Shown: piece by piece, positions 62,153 to 64,000 of the stretch
Layout of the letters: each line of letters opens with the position of its first letter
Position numbering within the stretch: position 1 is the first letter of the stretch
Source of the DNA: Maea johnstoni
Taxonomy: Eukaryota > Annelida > Polychaeta > Spionida > Magelonidae
Reading direction: 5' to 3'
Length of the DNA: 64,000 nt
Assembly: GCA_963942565.1 (NCBI GenBank)
Contig: OZ012690.1
Span: forward strand, 4,406,006 to 4,470,005
Translations under genes and position numbers: made by a program
Notes under the pieces: generated by a model
What the model was told of the DNA's origin: nothing
Database searches by the model: none
What the model saw: the letters and a program-made list of their open reading frames with translations, nothing else

Positions 62153-62402
62153 GGCTTCCTCAAGGGTCATGGTATCCCTTAATTGTATCCTTAAGATTAC
62201 TTGAAAGATAAGACTAAGGGAAATTTTGGGTCCTAAGGAACCTTCCTAAGGAATTCCTGCCTTCTGGATGTTTTACGCTGTACTTGTCTCTATACTCCAG
62301 AACGACACTTGTCTTTGATCTTTTTGAGCTGCTGTGGCTGGATATCTTTCCCTTTCCTAGCGTTCCTGGGCCACATGTAGTCCTCCTCCTCCTGTAGAGT
62401 AC

Positions 62403-62775
62403 ATTTCATGTACATTTCACGTACATATCATGTACATATCATGTACATTGAATGTACATATCATGTACATTATCTTGTACATTTCCCATAGATATCTTCT
62501 CCATTTCATGTACATATCATGCACATTTCACATACATTTCACGTACATATCATGTACATTATCTTGTACATTTCACATAGATATCTTCTCCATTTCATGT
62601 ACATATCATGCACATTTCACATACATTCCACGTACATATCATGTACATTATCTTGTACATTTCACATAGATATCTTCTCCATTTCATGTACATATCATGC
62701 ACATTTCACATACATTCCACGTACATATCATGTACAATATCTTGTACATTTCCCATAGATATCTTGTACATTTCA
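62403..62775. repeat. Expanded 89-bp minisatellite at the array edge
   Basis: Nearly four copies of an 89-bp period (phase points 62430, 62519, 62608, 62697). Each is built from CATGTACATATCATG-like words plus CATAGATATCTTCTCCATTT. It is an expansion of the short GTACAT tract in U1 and U4-U6. The 89-bp period is not a multiple of three, yet overlapping open frames of 77-79 codons arise because stops are rare in it; I do not take them as genes. Confidence 0.85.
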
Positions 62776-62821
62776 GAGGCAGGCTGTACTTATCATACTC
62801 AATACGTTTTTGTGCCATTAT

Positions 62822-63090
62822 GGAAAATTGGGATAAAGTGATACAGATTTTCCGTGTTCAAGTTTCTGAATCTTTGTAACTTAAGTTAATGATACTTTCC
62901 AGTATCAAAATAAAAATATACTATAACACTATACTTAGTAGGGAATGGGTTGATTTCTATTCAACATTGGGATAAAGTGATACTGATTTTCCGTGTTTCT
63001 GAATCTTTGTAACTTAATTTAATGATACGTTCCAGTATCAAAATAAAAATACTTATACTATAAAACTATACTTAGTAGGGAATGGGATGA
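62822..63090. repeat. Two-copy direct repeat of type B sequence
   Basis: ATTGGGATAAAGTGATAC through TTAGTAGGGAATGGG occurs twice with a period of about 139 bp. A third diverged copy starts near 63937. Confidence 0.75.
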
Positions 63091-63415
63091 ATAGATCTAT
63101 TCAAGATTAGATAGCAGCAATAGCACGTCTTGGTCAAGAATGGAGATTTCATTGAAAGCAAGCAATTTTTGGCACGGTTATCTAACATCGTGTGTAGAGG
63201 GTACCCGGGGATGTTGTTGTAGGTTCAATTATATTCTGGTATATAGGGTACATCTCATGCATGCGACCACCCCCTCCCCCCCAGCCCACAGACTGTCAAC
63301 AAACAACTATTTGGCAAAACTATCTATACTCGTGTGTAGAAACCACCTGGTGTTGTTGTTCTACTAGCCTCTGAGCCAATAGTTAGTACTTGTAGCAATA
63401 TGCACCACAAAAGGG

Positions 63416-63467
63416 TACAGTACAGTACAGTACAGTACAGTACAGTACAGTACAGTACAGTACAGTA
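63416..63467. repeat. (TACAG)n microsatellite
   Basis: About 10.4 perfect copies of TACAG. It lies in the unique flank and is not found in any array unit. Confidence 0.95.
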
Positions 63468-64000
63468 AAGGCAATGCAACATACCCTGAAGTGAACCAGG
63501 TGCACTCACTCGAGGATCTCTGAAAGTGTGCTTACCATGCTGGCTCTTACCATGAATGCCGATCACCGGATACGCAACCAGCAGATATATATCAGGAGCC
63601 TTGGCACGACTCCTAAGTCCTAACCCAGCTAGGTGTTGACGAGAACCACTCAAGAGGTATTCCTCATTCCTCATTCGTCTGTCTCCTAGTGAGGTCACAC
63701 CGAGGCAAAATCAATGCTTTACAATGGACCTTATGGTAATTGGTCTGTGGCGACCAATCCATGTTCTATTCATCTATGCTCTAACACATATTTATCTCTG
63801 TGTTCAAAACTGCTCACCAAAAGGGGCTATCGTAGGCTATAACAGATATACCTAACATAATGCTCATTGATAATCAGAGGCATGCTGTACGTATCATATT
63901 CAATACGTTTTTATGCCATTATGGAATTTTGGGATAAAGTGATACAGATTTTCCGTGTTCAAGTTTCTGAATCGTTGTAACTTAATTTAATGATACGTTC

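Larger units (their letters stand above)
55037..62402. repeat. Tandem array unit U7, incomplete
   Basis: Last recognisable copy. It follows U6 closely to about 61352, then resembles U1 and U4 more (for example an intact TTAA at site g). It ends where the GTACAT minisatellite expands, so the part of the unit after the minisatellite is missing in normal order. Confidence 0.85.
62776..64000. repeat. Degenerate right edge of the array
   Basis: Type B fragments recur out of order here: 62776-62949, a near repeat of it at 62964-63137, and 63715-64000. A diverged copy of the unit start lies at 63551-63700; it keeps the words ATGCCGATCACCGG and GTCTGTCTCCTAGTGAG but has lost the CRE. Between them, 63138-63550 matches no other part of the window. 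That stretch holds an imperfect direct repeat of about 60 bp (63161-63224 and 63302-63366, sharing CGTGTGTAGA and TGTTGTTGT) and a TACAG microsatellite. I see no gene. Confidence 0.7.

Noticed and set aside
62430-62841. Overlapping 77-79 codon frames rich in Tyr, His, Ile and Ser
   Set aside because: These are the translation of the 89-bp minisatellite in shifted frames, not a repeat protein gene.
1-64000. CRISPR array, rDNA or tRNA cluster as the explanation of the periodicity
   Set aside because: The period is 8-10 kb, there are no short spaced repeats, and no rRNA or tRNA sequence is recognisable.
1-64000. LTR elements, retroviruses or other capsid-bearing elements
   Set aside because: I saw no long terminal repeats and no gag, pol or env-like frame on either strand.

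Overview
This window looks like non-coding DNA from an animal nuclear genome. It is AT-rich, packed with short DNA-transposon derivatives (MITEs), and has no long open reading frame, rRNA, tRNA or CRISPR that I can recognise. The longest open frame is 124 codons, and most are 60-100 codons. The short frames recur in each repeat copy only because the DNA is repeated, and several lie wholly inside MITEs. A marine invertebrate fits the style (MITE-rich, CAGGG-, TTAA- and TA-ended elements), but I cannot name the species.

The whole window is a head-to-tail array of a very long repeat unit, about 8.2 to 10.0 kb. Taking the sequence around CCATGAATGCCGATCAC as an arbitrary start, units begin near 122, 8307, 17222, 26074, 36034, 45505 and 55037 (U1-U7). 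The array runs off the left edge. On the right it decays near 62.4 kb into an expanded 89-bp minisatellite, shuffled fragments of the unit and about 0.4 kb of unrelated sequence. Length differences between units come from discrete insertions and deletions, many with target-site duplications or microhomology. A block of about 9.27 kb is almost identical between U5/U6 (42.55-51.82 kb) and U6/U7 (52.08-61.35 kb), which points to a recent one-unit duplication or conversion.

Order inside a full unit: a C-tract and CRE-bearing start; a reverse TTAA-type MITE (site a); an AT-rich stretch; MITE sites b and c; a hAT-like MITE with 8-bp target duplications; a second CAGGG-ended element; MITE site d; a long-TIR TTAACCCG element; MITE site e; a TATA-like stretch; MITE site f; a TA-ended MITE; MITE site g; and then one of two alternative segments. 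Type A (U1, U4) carries a GTACAT minisatellite and a foldback hairpin element. Type B (U2, U3) carries a G-tract and small T-loop hairpins. U5 and U6 are A/B mosaics.

Because each unit is a replicate of the same locus, the array records transposition directly. There are filled and empty sites for a piggyBac-like MITE (U5 has a clean single TTAA), a Tc1/mariner-like MITE in U2 with TACATGTA-type footprints at the same spot in U3, U5 and U6, a foldback element with and without its 7-bp duplication, a hAT-like 124-bp element in U5/U6 and a Harbinger-like 459-bp element in U4. No gene system is visible; the array and its transposition record are the notable content.
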